Assembly: GCA_026390195.1 (NCBI GenBank)
Contig: JAPLGK010000208.1
Coordinates: 1 to 16,186 of the forward strand
Direction: 5' to 3'
Source: Caldisericota bacterium
Lineage (GTDB): Bacteria > Caldisericota > Caldisericia > Cryosericales > Cryosericaceae
Length of the DNA stretch: 16,186 nt
Below the pieces are notes generated by a model. That model was not told the DNA's origin and searched no databases. It saw only the letters and a list, made by a program, of their open reading frames with translations. Below are positions 7,270 to 15,154 of this stretch, one piece after another. Both the position numbers and the translations under genes were made by a program. Within the stretch, counting starts at the first letter, position 1. Every line of letters begins with the position of its first letter.

Positions 7270-9004
7270 CCTGGTGAAGATCCTCAGATACCTGAAGCCA
7301 TATCGGCGCAAGGCAGTCATCGCATTGGCTGCGCTGACCGTCTCCATCCTGACCGACCTTGCGGTGCCACGTCTCATCCAGGCGATCGTCGACAACGGTA
7401 TCTTGAAGGGAAACATGCATGTAGTGCTGACGACGATGGGCATCATGCTGGCCGTCTCGGCGCTTGGCGCCGTCGTCTCTATCATCAACACGCGCTTCTC
7501 GGTTGATGTGGCGATGGGATTCGGGACCGATGTCCGCGCGGCGACCTTTCGCAACATCCAGGGCTTCAGTTTCAGCAACCTCGACGACCACCGCACTGGA
7601 GCGCTGATGACCAACCTGACCAGCGACGTCACTCGTGTGCAGGGCACCGTGCAGATGGCAATGCGCATTATGACTCGCGCGCCACTGATGCTACTAGGCA
7701 GCATCGTGCTCATGCTGGTGACCAGCCCGCGCCTCGCGATCTGGGTCGTGCTGCTCCTGGTCATGACGGGCGCGATGGTTGTGGTGCTGTCCACCAAGGC
7801 GCAGCCCATCTTCCTGCGCGTTCAGGCGAAGCTGGACAGGTTAAGCACCGTGCTCCAGGAGAACCTGGCGGGCATGCGGCTCGTGAAGGCATTTGTCCGT
7901 TCGAACGAGGAGAACCGTAGGTTCGGAGTGGTCAACGATGACCTCATGGACCAGAACGTCCGTGTTCAGAGGCTGTTCGCGATCGTCATGCCGACCATGA
8001 CCGTCATCGTCAACCTCGGTATGGTGCTCGTCATCCTTATCGGCGGACAGCAGGCCATCGCCGGCACGATGACGACAGGCCAGCTCATGGCGTTTATCAA
8101 CTACCTCATGATCACGATGTTCCCGCTGCTGATGATGGGAAACCTGCTCGTGATGCTGTCGCAGGCCGAGGCGTCTGCGGGACGCATCAATGGAGTGCTG
8201 GACACGAAGAGCAGCATCGTCGACCAGCCGGGGGCCATCGACCTGTTGGATGTCAGGGGCAGGGTGGCTTTTGAGCACGTCATGTTCAGCTACGACCACG
8301 AGTGCGGTGAGCCGGTGCTCCAGGATGTAGACTTCGTCGCCGAGCCGGGACAGACGGTGGCGATCCTTGGCGAGACCGGTTCGGGCAAGACGACGCTGAT
8401 CAACCTCATCCCGCGCTTCTACGACGTGTGTGGCGGCCGCGTGACGGTCGACGGCGTTGATGTCCGGGGTGCCACCCTTGCGTCGTTGCGCAAACAGATC
8501 GGCATTGCGCTGCAGGAGGCCGTGCTCTTCACCGGCACGCTGAGGGACAACGTACGCTACGGCCGTCCCGACGCCGGCCAGGAGGAGGTCAAGGCGGCCG
8601 CCCAGGCCGCGCAGGCCGAGGAGTTCATCCTTGGCACTCCAAAGGGGTACGACACGATGGTCGAGGAACGTGGGGCCAACCTCTCCGGGGGCCAGAAGCA
8701 GCGCATCGCCATTGCCCGTGCCCTGCTCCTCAAGCCGAGCATCCTCATCCTGGACGACAGTACGAGTGCGGTCGACGTCGATACCGAGGCTCACATCCAG
8801 GAGGCGTTGCTGCGGCTGCACAGCCAGTGCACCGTCTTCATCGTGGCTCAGCGCATCAGCACCGTGCTGGCTGCAGACAAGATCCTGGTCCTGGACAGGG
8901 GGCGCATCGCGGCCGAGGGAACGCATCAGGAACTGATGCAGACCAGTCCCATCTACCGTGAGATCTATGAGTCCCAGCTCGGAGGAGGAACGACAAATGG
9001 CTGA
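7262..9004 (+). CDS. ABC exporter half-transporter, subunit with degenerate ATPase site
   Basis: A 580-residue fused membrane/ATPase exporter subunit (MDR type). The six-helix membrane domain covers about 18-300 and the nucleotide-binding domain about 335-575. Walker A is GETGSGKT (370-377), the signature LSGGQ (474-478) and Walker B ILILDD (494-499). The catalytic Glu position is Asp499, and the switch-loop His is replaced by Gln530 (VAQR). This pair of changes marks the degenerate-site subunit of heterodimeric exporters such as TM287/288, BmrCD and LmrCD. Its intact LSGGQ would complete the canonical site of the partner. ATG 7262 has GGAAGGA upstream and overlaps the TetR stop; its own TGA overlaps the next gene's ATG by 8 bases (ATGGCTGA). 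Substrates are likely hydrophobic drugs, peptides or lipids; none can be named from sequence. Confidence 0.92.
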   Translation: MHNLVKILRYLKPYRRKAVIALAALTVSILTDLAVPRLIQAIVDNGILKGNMHVVLTTMGIMLAVSALGAVVSIINTRFSVDVAMGFGTDVRAATFRNIQGFSFSNLDDHRTGALMTNLTSDVTRVQGTVQMAMRIMTRAPLMLLGSIVLMLVTSPRLAIWVVLLLVMTGAMVVVLSTKAQPIFLRVQAKLDRLSTVLQENLAGMRLVKAFVRSNEENRRFGVVNDDLMDQNVRVQRLFAIVMPTMTVIVNLGMVLVILIGGQQAIAGTMTTGQLMAFINYLMITMFPLLMMGNLLVMLSQAEASAGRINGVLDTKSSIVDQPGAIDLLDVRGRVAFEHVMFSYDHECGEPVLQDVDFVAEPGQTVAILGETGSGKTTLINLIPRFYDVCGGRVTVDGVDVRGATLASLRKQIGIALQEAVLFTGTLRDNVRYGRPDAGQEEVKAAAQAAQAEEFILGTPKGYDTMVEERGANLSGGQKQRIAIARALLLKPSILILDDSTSAVDVDTEAHIQEALLRLHSQCTVFIVAQRISTVLAADKILVLDRGRIAAEGTHQELMQTSPIYREIYESQLGGGTTNG

Positions 9005-10829
9005 TCAGAATGTACGCGGGCAGGTTGCCCGTGGGGGCGGCCCGATGGGGGGAGCCATGGCGACGGCCAGGGCGAAAGATGCACGCGGAGCTGCGCGTCG
9101 GCTGGTCGCCTACCTAAAGCCCTACCGCGGGAAACTCGTGCTGGTCACGGTCTTGCTGGTGGTCGGAGCCGGGCTGTCTCTGGCAGGCCCGCTTCTCATT
9201 GGGCAGGCCATCGACACGATCATCAAGACGCACAGCGCCCAAGGTCTGCTGCGCATCGCGGGCCTGATGACTGCAGCAGGCGTCGGCACATGGCTTGCCG
9301 GGTCGTTGCAGGCATGGATCATGGCGGGCGTCTCGCAGTATGCCGTGCGTGACATGCGGCGAGGCCTCTTCGAACACCTGCAGACATTGTCCATGAGCTA
9401 CTTCGACCACCATTCCCAAGGAGACCTGATGAGTCGCCTCACCAATGACATGGACGCCATCAGCCAGACGCTCTCGCAGGACCTGACATCACTAGTCAGC
9501 AACGTCTTCAGTGTCGCAGCCATCATCGGCATCATGCTGGCTCTCAACAGGTGGCTTGCCCTGACCGCGTTTGCCATGATGCCGTTCATGTTCCTGCTGA
9601 CGGGTGGGATCATGAGCCGGACGCGCGCGCTGTTCCTTGAACAGCAACGCACGGTCGGGACACTGAACGGCGTGATGGACGAGACCGTCAGCGGCCAGCG
9701 CGTCGTGCAGGCGTTCGGCCAGGAGGCCACGGCTCTGAGCGTGTTCGACAAGAGCAACCAGGCGACGCTCGCGGCAGGACGCAAGGCGCAGTTTGTCGCC
9801 CTTCTCGCCATGCCGCTCCTCATGGTGCTCGACCACATGGATATCGCCGTCGTCGCAGGGGTTGGTGGCACGCTTGCCATCAAGGGCATCGTCACAGTCG
9901 GCGTTGTCTCGGCTTTCATTACGTACACACAACGGCTGTCGCAGCCTCTATTGCAGGTGGCGAACCTTCTCAGTACGATCCAGGCAGCCCTGGCGGGCGC
10001 CGAACGCGTGTTCGAGGTCATCGACCATCAGCCGGAACTGCGCGACAAGCCGGACGCACCCCAGCTCGGCGAAATCCAGGGCGACGTCGCGTTCGATCAC
10101 GTCGACTTTGGCTATCTCAAGGGTGTCCCAGTCCTGCGTGACGTCAACCTGCACGCGCTGCCGGGTCAGATGGTGGCGCTGGTCGGCCCCACCGGGGCCG
10201 GCAAGACGACCATGGTGAGCATCCTGTCCCGCTTCTATGACATCCAGGGTGGGCGCGTCACCATCGACGGCACCGACATCCGTGACGTGCAGGTGGACAG
10301 CCTCCGCCGCCAGCTGGGCATCGTGCTTCAGGATGGGTTCCTCTTCTCCGCGAGCGTCAAAGAGAACCTCCGCTATGGACGCCTCGACGCAACGGACGAG
10401 GACGTCGTCGCGGCGGCGACGCTTGCCAACGCCGACCGGTTCATCCGGCGGCTCCCACAGGGATACGACACGGTCCTCGCCGAGAGGGGAAGTGACCTCA
10501 GCCAAGGACAACGCCAGCTGCTGACCATAGCACGCGCCATCCTCGCGGACCCCCGCATCCTCGTGCTTGACGAGGCTACATCATCCGTCGACACTCGTAC
10601 TGAAATCCATATCCAGCGGGCGCTGCTCAACCTGATGAAGGGACGCACCAGCTTCGTCATCGCCCACCGGCTCAGTACAATCCGTACTGCCGATCAGGTC
10701 CTGGTCATTGACGGGGGGCACATCATCGAGCAGGGTACACACACGTCGCTGCTGGCACAGCACTGGTTCTACTACAACCTGTACATGTCACAGTTCAAAG
10801 GGACCGCTGCCCCGGCTCCTGTTTCCTGA
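8997..10829 (+). CDS. ABC exporter half-transporter, subunit with canonical ATPase residues
   Basis: The 610-residue partner of the preceding subunit. A Gly/Ala-rich, flexible N-terminal stretch of about 30 residues, common in this subunit type, precedes the six-helix membrane domain (about 45-330) and the nucleotide-binding domain (about 360-600). Walker A is GPTGAGKT (397-404), Walker B ILVLDE with catalytic Glu526, and the switch His is His557. The signature is LSQGQ (501-505) rather than LSGGQ. In the heterodimer this altered signature faces the Asp/Gln-bearing site of the other subunit, so the pair would have one degenerate and one hydrolytic site. ATG 8997 follows GGAGGAGGAACGACAA and overlaps the upstream stop. 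An alternative upstream GTG at 8958 lies inside the upstream gene and has weaker support. Confidence 0.92.
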   Translation: MADQNVRGQVARGGGPMGGAMATARAKDARGAARRLVAYLKPYRGKLVLVTVLLVVGAGLSLAGPLLIGQAIDTIIKTHSAQGLLRIAGLMTAAGVGTWLAGSLQAWIMAGVSQYAVRDMRRGLFEHLQTLSMSYFDHHSQGDLMSRLTNDMDAISQTLSQDLTSLVSNVFSVAAIIGIMLALNRWLALTAFAMMPFMFLLTGGIMSRTRALFLEQQRTVGTLNGVMDETVSGQRVVQAFGQEATALSVFDKSNQATLAAGRKAQFVALLAMPLLMVLDHMDIAVVAGVGGTLAIKGIVTVGVVSAFITYTQRLSQPLLQVANLLSTIQAALAGAERVFEVIDHQPELRDKPDAPQLGEIQGDVAFDHVDFGYLKGVPVLRDVNLHALPGQMVALVGPTGAGKTTMVSILSRFYDIQGGRVTIDGTDIRDVQVDSLRRQLGIVLQDGFLFSASVKENLRYGRLDATDEDVVAAATLANADRFIRRLPQGYDTVLAERGSDLSQGQRQLLTIARAILADPRILVLDEATSSVDTRTEIHIQRALLNLMKGRTSFVIAHRLSTIRTADQVLVIDGGHIIEQGTHTSLLAQHWFYYNLYMSQFKGTAAPAPVS

Positions 10830-10907
10830 CCCGCAGTGTGCTTGGCATCAGGATGGGTATTCCCCTGCAACGTGACGCCAGGCCCGTCCGGTCGGCAGTC
10901 TCTACTG

Positions 10908-10970
10908 AGCCGTCGTTCCCACGGAGGTGGGAACCCACGTCTTTGGCAACATTGGGAAAGACGGCTTTCC
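10908..10970. repeat. Small element of nested inverted repeats (REP/MITE-like)
   Basis: AGCCGTC (10908-10914) and GACGGCT (10960-10966) are perfect outer inverted repeats. Inside, GTTCCCAC-GGAG-GTGGGAAC (10915-10934) is a perfect 8-bp hairpin. CGTCTTT (10938-10944) pairs with AAAGACG (10957-10963), and GGAAAG (10955-10960) with CTTTCC (10965-10970). The last two stems and the outer stem are mutually exclusive. TTCCCAC...GTGGGAA hairpins of this kind resemble dispersed REP-like repeats of bacterial genomes, but copy number cannot be judged here. Confidence 0.5.
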
Positions 10971-10979
10971 TGCTACACT
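10952..10979 (+). promoter_or_regulatory. Probable extended -10 promoter of the YCII/LysE pair
   Basis: TTGGGA (10952-10957), a 16-base spacer and TACACT (10974-10979) preceded by TGC, an extended -10. The spacer contains the arms of the GGAAAG/CTTTCC hairpin, so the promoter overlaps the right end of the nested-repeat element. The predicted start is about 30 bases upstream of the GTG at 11016. Confidence 0.4.
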
Positions 10980-11015
10980 GCCACCAGAGGGGGAGCTGTG
11001 ACTCGGGAGAACAAT

Positions 11016-11315
11016 GTGGCGACATGGATCTACATGGTACCCCTGACCAGGCCGGAGGCCGTGTCGTCGCCGACGGAGGAGGAGTCCGCCGCTATCGACT
11101 GCCATTTCGCGCGCCTGCAGCAGGCATGTGCTGCGGGTTCGGTACGGCTGGCAGGGCCCGCGACGGACGGAGCATTCGGGATCGCGATCTTCGAGGCGGC
11201 AGACGAGACTGCCGCAACCTTGTTCATGGCTGAGGACCCAGCTGTGCTCGCAGGTGTCATGACTGCGGAGCTGCACCCGTTCCGTGTGTCGCTGGAGCAT
11301 CTGCCATGCGCCTGA
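11016..11315 (+). CDS. YCII-family small protein
   Basis: A 99-residue protein of the YCII/YciI-like superfamily (dimeric ferredoxin-like alpha-beta fold). Signs are the opening ATWIYMVPLTRPEA, the PTEEE stretch, a central His (CHFARLQQACAAGSV) followed by a Gly-Pro turn, the acidic AEDPAV segment and the closing ELHPFRVSLE. Members are small cytosolic enzymes or binding proteins of mostly unknown substrate. GTG 11016 is preceded at six bases by GGGAG and fits the family start. A second in-frame GTG at 10998 (adding VTRENN) is also possible; the frame stays open far upstream but that part is not protein-like. The stop lies 10 bases inside the following exporter gene, so the two are probably coupled. 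Confidence 0.8.
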   Translation: MATWIYMVPLTRPEAVSSPTEEESAAIDCHFARLQQACAAGSVRLAGPATDGAFGIAIFEAADETAATLFMAEDPAVLAGVMTAELHPFRVSLEHLPCA

Positions 11316-11911
11316 TGGGGGTCGAACTGCTGCCGGTGCTGGGCTATGCGCTGGCCTCAATCTTCACGCCCGGGCCCAACAACATCACGTCCTCGTCGCT
11401 GGGGATGCGGTTCGGCTACCAGGGAGCCCTGCGATTCATCGCGGGTGTCGTCACGGGGTTCTTCTGCATGATGCTGACGTCCGGCTTGGTGACGGAGCTG
11501 CTCGTGTCTGCGTACGGACGCATCGCGATCGTGCTGAAGATCGCGGGCGTAGCGTACCTGCTCTGGATAGCCTGGACTGTCATTCGACCGCAGGACCATG
11601 CGCACGCCTCTCCCACGGCGACGGGCACGCGATACCGCGACGGCCTGCTGCTGCAGCTTGTCAACCCCAAGGTCATCCTGTTCGGGCTGACGATGTATGC
11701 CACCCTGCTGGCCCCGCTGACGAAGAACTGGCCGGCGGTCGTCGTCTCTGCGGCGTTGCTTGCTGCCCTGAGCTTCTGTTCGACCTCGATGTGGGCGCTG
11801 CTGGGTGCCGGGATCCAGCGTTTCATCGCAAACCCAAAGGTCAGGTTCGCCTACTCAATCGTCCTCGTGGGGCTGCTGCTCTACGCCGCCTGGTCGATCG
11901 TCGCGTCGTAG
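11306..11911 (+). CDS. LysE/RhtB-family amino-acid or metabolite exporter
   Basis: A 201-residue inner-membrane protein of typical LysE/RhtB length with about six hydrophobic segments. The N-terminal TPGPNN (residues 21-26) is the hallmark of the family, and YRDGLLLQLVNPKVILFG around 111-128 is the conserved second half-repeat with its NPK motif. The family exports amino acids and related small molecules by proton exchange; the substrate cannot be read from sequence. ATG 11306 lies inside the YCII gene and has TGGAG eight bases upstream; an ATG at 11315 could also serve. The tandem placement suggests the YCII protein acts on, or senses, what is exported, which is an inference. It converges on the polyferredoxin gene, with 52 bases between the stops. 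Confidence 0.88.
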   Translation: MRLMGVELLPVLGYALASIFTPGPNNITSSSLGMRFGYQGALRFIAGVVTGFFCMMLTSGLVTELLVSAYGRIAIVLKIAGVAYLLWIAWTVIRPQDHAHASPTATGTRYRDGLLLQLVNPKVILFGLTMYATLLAPLTKNWPAVVVSAALLAALSFCSTSMWALLGAGIQRFIANPKVRFAYSIVLVGLLLYAAWSIVAS

Positions 11912-11930
11912 AAAGCGCAAAGGGCAACCG

Positions 11931-11956
11931 TCAGCGCAGTTGTTGCCACGCGCTGA
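11931..11956. terminator. Hairpin between convergent LysE and polyferredoxin genes
   Basis: TCAGCGC (11931-11937) and GCGCTGA (11950-11956) form a perfect 7-bp stem with a 12-base loop in the 52-base gap between two convergent stops. No T-tract follows on either strand, so termination is only a guess from position. An alternative pairing GGCAAC/GTTGCC (11923-11928, 11942-11947) overlaps it. Confidence 0.35.
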
Positions 11957-11963
11957 AAGGCGG

Positions 11964-12755
11964 TTACGGTTTCTCTGGCTGGACGGGGTTCGCGGGACGA
12001 GGTCTGCCGAAGTCGTACCGGATGACCTGGTGCGGGCAGACATCGACGCAGGTGCCGCACAGGATGCATTCGCTGTTCTCCATTTGCTGACTGAGGACCA
12101 TCGTGTCGACCTCAAGGCTCATCGGGCATGCGGTCGTGCAGGTGCGACACCCGACACACGCAGGTGTGTTGGCACGCAGCTGGACTGCAGGAAGGTGGAG
12201 GGAGTTACGGACTCCCCGCCCGATCATTGTGAACGGTGCCATCCAGCAGACATAGTGACAGAACCCACGCTTGCCTGCCGTCAGCGACAGGACGAAGATC
12301 AGTGCGAGGACTGCGTAGAAGACGATATAGGGCCCCATACCGCCGGCAGTCGTCAACGACACCCCATGGTCAGTCTGGTACAGGACGTCGACCCGCTCGA
12401 TGCCGCCCGCCCTGAGGGTAACGAGGATGACGACAGCCATCCACGGGACCCAGACAAGCCACCGCGTCCAGTTTCGCCTGTTGTTTGCCTTCCTACTCTG
12501 CACGGCAAACAGCGCTTCGCTCAATCCCCCGGCGGGACACAGCCAACCGCAGAACAGGCGCCCGAGGATGAGCCCGGTCAAGGTCATCACGCCGAAGACC
12601 ACCATGCTGCCCGATGCCGTACGTTCGCCGGCGCCCATGATGATGAGGTAGGGAGACAAGTAGTAGAACGTCACGGGGAACAGCAGAAACGAGACGAGCA
12701 GAAGGGCTCTGCGCACGTTCTGGCGCATGTGCGCGGTTGAAGCGTCTGGACTCAT
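11964..12755 (-). CDS. Membrane-bound 4Fe-4S polyferredoxin (NapH/YccM-like)
   Basis: A 263-residue electron-transfer protein with about four membrane helices (roughly 17-39, 50-68, 99-115 and 141-160). It has the membrane-edge motifs FCGWLCP (Cys69, Cys73) and FCHYVCWMAPF (Cys166, Cys170), then two C-terminal [4Fe-4S] ferredoxin motifs: Cys200-203-206-210 and Cys230-233-236-240 (ENSECILCGTCVDVCP). The family shuttles electrons between the quinone pool or membrane and cytosolic or periplasmic oxidoreductases; the CHYVCWMAPF/ENSECILCGTC subtype is widespread in anaerobes. No partner enzyme is visible in the window. ATG 12755 is fixed by an exceptionally complete ribosome site (12757-12768). 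It lies 57 bases downstream of the 7TM hybrid kinase and is probably co-transcribed, which suggests redox-linked sensing, by inference only. Confidence 0.88.
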   Translation of the reverse strand: MSPDASTAHMRQNVRRALLLVSFLLFPVTFYYLSPYLIIMGAGERTASGSMVVFGVMTLTGLILGRLFCGWLCPAGGLSEALFAVQSRKANNRRNWTRWLVWVPWMAVVILVTLRAGGIERVDVLYQTDHGVSLTTAGGMGPYIVFYAVLALIFVLSLTAGKRGFCHYVCWMAPFTMIGRGVRNSLHLPAVQLRANTPACVGCRTCTTACPMSLEVDTMVLSQQMENSECILCGTCVDVCPHQVIRYDFGRPRPANPVQPEKP

Positions 12756-12756
12756 G

Positions 12757-12768
12757 GGATCACCTCCT
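12757..12768 (-). promoter_or_regulatory. Full-length Shine-Dalgarno of the polyferredoxin gene
   Basis: The plus strand reads GGATCACCTCCT, identical to the conserved 3' end of bacterial 16S rRNA, so the mRNA carries AGGAGGTGATCC, a 12-base perfect anti-SD complement. The core AGGAGG is seven bases from the ATG at 12755. Ordinary sites in this window match over 5-7 bases. Confidence 0.85.
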
Positions 12769-12812
12769 ATGAGCAGTATGATGTCGATGCCGCGCGGTAC
12801 AACGTGGGCCGC

Positions 12813-14984
12813 TTAGTGTGCGCGGACGCCGTCCAGTGCCGTGCAGACCGCCTCTGAGAGCTCCTGGACGCTGTACGGCTTGGGTAGGAAGCCGTCGGCC
12901 CCTCCAGAGGCTCCCGCCAGCTCCTGGATGCTGCCGCCGAGCGAATACCCCGACGAGATGAGAATAGGGGCCGTGCACCCCAGCCGTCTCAGTTCCCACA
13001 GTACCTGGTCCCCCGTCATGCCTGGCATGGTCATGTCCAGCAGGACAAGGTCCACCGCGGCAGGATTCCCCTGGATCATGGTGACTGCGGACGGACCGTC
13101 TGCAGCGGTCACCACTTCGTAGCCGGAACGTTCCAGCATGCGCCTGGTGAGCTGCAGGATCATCTCCTCGTCGTCCACGACCAGCACGGTCTTGTGCCCC
13201 TGTGTCCTTTGCGTGTGTGGTTCCTGGGCCGCCGGAGCCTTCGCTGATTCCCTGCACCGTGGCAGGTATGTAGAGAACGTGGTCCCTTTTCCCGCCGCCG
13301 TATCCACGATGATCCAGCCGCCAGCCTGCTGGACCGCCCCGTAGACGACCGCGAGGCCCAGACCGGTTCCATGTCCGACGGGCTTCGTCGTGAAGAATGG
13401 CTCGAACAGGTGCTGCCGCACCGTGTCGGTCATGCCGCCGCCGGTGTCGGTCACCTGCAGGAGGACGTGCTCCCCCGGCCGAGCTTCGGGATGTGCCTTG
13501 ACAAACTGCTCGTCGACGTCGACGTTGCTGGTGAGGATGGTCAGCGTTCCTGCACCGTTCATGGCGTCCCGGGCGTTCACGACGAGGTTGATGACGAGCT
13601 GTCCAAGCTGAACCTGGTCGATGAGAACGTTCCAGAGGCCCGTAGCATAGCCCCGGGCGATTGTCACGGAGGTTGGCAGGAGTCCGGCGATCGACTGCAG
13701 CGTGAGGTCGACAGACTGGCTGAGGTTGATGCACGTCGGCGCTGGGCTCCCGTTGCGGCTGAACGTCAGCAGGTTGTGTGTGAGGCCGGCAGCCCGCCGG
13801 GTGGCCTGCTCAGCCTGGGCCAGCGGCTCTGCGATAGAGTCCTGCTGGCCTGCTTGGTCGCGTACGATGCTGAGGTTGCCAAGGATGCCCGTGAGCAGGT
13901 TGTTGAAGTCATGGGCGATTCCACCTGCCATGAGGCCGAGGGCGTCCATTTTCTGTGCCTGAAGCAGGCGGGCAGTCATGCACTTGCGGTCGGTGACGTC
14001 GATCAGGAGAGCGAGCTTTCCCATACGCTTGCGCAGCGGAGCGACGTGGAGGTCGTAGAAGCGCTCTACGTCGTCATGGACGAAGGCCAGCTCGACATCA
14101 GAGCCCGACGCGATGGACGAAAGGGCAGGCAGGACCTGCGTCCCCTCGGTGCCCAGGACATCGTTGGCAGAGCACCCCAGGATTGCCTCGGCGGCGGGGT
14201 TGATGTCCACGAGTCGACCCTGGCTGTCAAGGACGAGTACCCCGTTTGGACTGGCCTCTAGGACGAGCGAGCGGGGGATGGGGACGAGGTCGAGGAAGCG
14301 GAAGCGATACAGGGCGAGGAAGAGGGCTATGCCGCTCAGGGCGAAGGCGAAAGGAGTGAAGTCGACGCCGGTGACAGGAGTCCATCCAACCAGGAACAGG
14401 ACGTTGGCGGTCCACGGGACGGCCATCGCGACCAGAACGGCGACCGTCTGGCCACGGTAGGCAGAGGGCACCCTGAACAGTCCTCGCAGCAAGATCACGA
14501 CACCCGACAGTAGAAGTGCATATTGGCATGCGCTCCAGACCCAGAACAGTGGACCAAGGCGTGTGTCGACGTGCAGGAGTGCGCCGGGCGCCGTGATGGG
14601 CGCGGTGGTTACCTGAGTCCAGAGCAGGTGGTGCAGGTCGTTGAACCAGGCCAGGACAAATACCGCTGTCGGTTCTACTGCTACAAGCGCCGCAATGCGA
14701 GTGACATCGCGCAGGGATCTTCCATCGTACCTGAGGGTGAAGACCAGCCAGGCGACGCCCAAGGCTCCGCCAAAGAACGACATCTTCACCCAGAATAGGA
14801 AGGAACCCAGTGTCGTACTGCCGAGGAGACACAGCGAGACGAGGGTGTTCAGGACCACTAGCAACATGGTCGCCGAGAAGGCACGGGCGCCCGGAGAAGG
14901 TCTGCGTCCCCAGGCAAGGACTGCGACAGCTGCTGAGATAGCGGCTGCTGCCAGCAACGGCAGTGTGTACGGTGTTACCTGCAT
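12813..14984 (-). CDS. Hybrid histidine kinase with N-terminal 7TM sensor, PAS and C-terminal receiver
   Basis: A 723-residue membrane sensor kinase. The N-terminal 228 residues are a hydrophobic multi-helix module of the HisKA_7TM type, with its typical opening (TPYTLPLL) and the loop motif FNDLHHLLW (114-122). PAS follows (about 240-333), then HisKA with His358 in AHDFNN, HATPase_c (N-box Asn470, DTGGG at 513-517, GTGLGL at 539-544) and receiver (Asp604/605, phospho-acceptor Asp650 in DMTMPGMTG, Lys702). Kinase residues are complete. ATG 14984 gives the family-typical start and has AAGGG six bases upstream; an ATG at 15005 adds seven residues (MDGKGLN) and lacks a ribosome site. Transcription probably starts from the promoter at 15075-15102. 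The polyferredoxin gene follows 57 bases downstream. Confidence 0.9.
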   Translation of the reverse strand: MQVTPYTLPLLAAAAISAAVAVLAWGRRPSPGARAFSATMLLVVLNTLVSLCLLGSTTLGSFLFWVKMSFFGGALGVAWLVFTLRYDGRSLRDVTRIAALVAVEPTAVFVLAWFNDLHHLLWTQVTTAPITAPGALLHVDTRLGPLFWVWSACQYALLLSGVVILLRGLFRVPSAYRGQTVAVLVAMAVPWTANVLFLVGWTPVTGVDFTPFAFALSGIALFLALYRFRFLDLVPIPRSLVLEASPNGVLVLDSQGRLVDINPAAEAILGCSANDVLGTEGTQVLPALSSIASGSDVELAFVHDDVERFYDLHVAPLRKRMGKLALLIDVTDRKCMTARLLQAQKMDALGLMAGGIAHDFNNLLTGILGNLSIVRDQAGQQDSIAEPLAQAEQATRRAAGLTHNLLTFSRNGSPAPTCINLSQSVDLTLQSIAGLLPTSVTIARGYATGLWNVLIDQVQLGQLVINLVVNARDAMNGAGTLTILTSNVDVDEQFVKAHPEARPGEHVLLQVTDTGGGMTDTVRQHLFEPFFTTKPVGHGTGLGLAVVYGAVQQAGGWIIVDTAAGKGTTFSTYLPRCRESAKAPAAQEPHTQRTQGHKTVLVVDDEEMILQLTRRMLERSGYEVVTAADGPSAVTMIQGNPAAVDLVLLDMTMPGMTGDQVLWELRRLGCTAPILISSGYSLGGSIQELAGASGGADGFLPKPYSVQELSEAVCTALDGVRAH

Positions 14985-15074
14985 GTTCAACCCTTTTCCA
15001 TCCATTTCATGTGCGCGATAGCTCCACTGGGACGATTTCTAGCCCTGGTCTTCGGCAAGGCTGCTTGTGTGGAC

Positions 15075-15102
15075 AGTCTAGCCACAGATGTGCGTGTGTC
15101 AA
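15075..15102 (-). promoter_or_regulatory. sigma70-type promoter of the 7TM kinase/polyferredoxin operon
   Basis: On the minus strand a consensus TTGACA (15102-15097), preceded by a run of T, is followed after 16 bases by TAGACT (15080-15075). Transcription would start near 15068, giving a leader of about 84 bases before the ATG at 14984. The T-run (15101-15107) could also act as the tail of the upstream terminator. Confidence 0.65.
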
Positions 15103-15154
15103 AAAAAGCGAACTGGCAAACAGTCTACACGGAGCGCCCGGGGGCGAACGACGA

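Noticed and set aside
10836..11015. Upstream part of the YCII reading frame and an alternative overlapping frame from 10838
   Set aside because: This sequence holds the nested inverted repeats and the promoter. The protein family begins at the GTG at 11016.
13371..14261. Plus-strand open frame opposite the 7TM kinase
   Set aside because: It is antisense to conserved PAS/HisKA/HATPase sequence and has no recognisable features of its own.
14987..15010. Seven-codon upstream ORF (MKWMEKG) ending two bases before the 7TM kinase start
   Set aside because: The closest GGAG is 13 bases from its ATG and there is no codon pattern such as an amino-acid run that would suggest attenuation. It is most likely chance.
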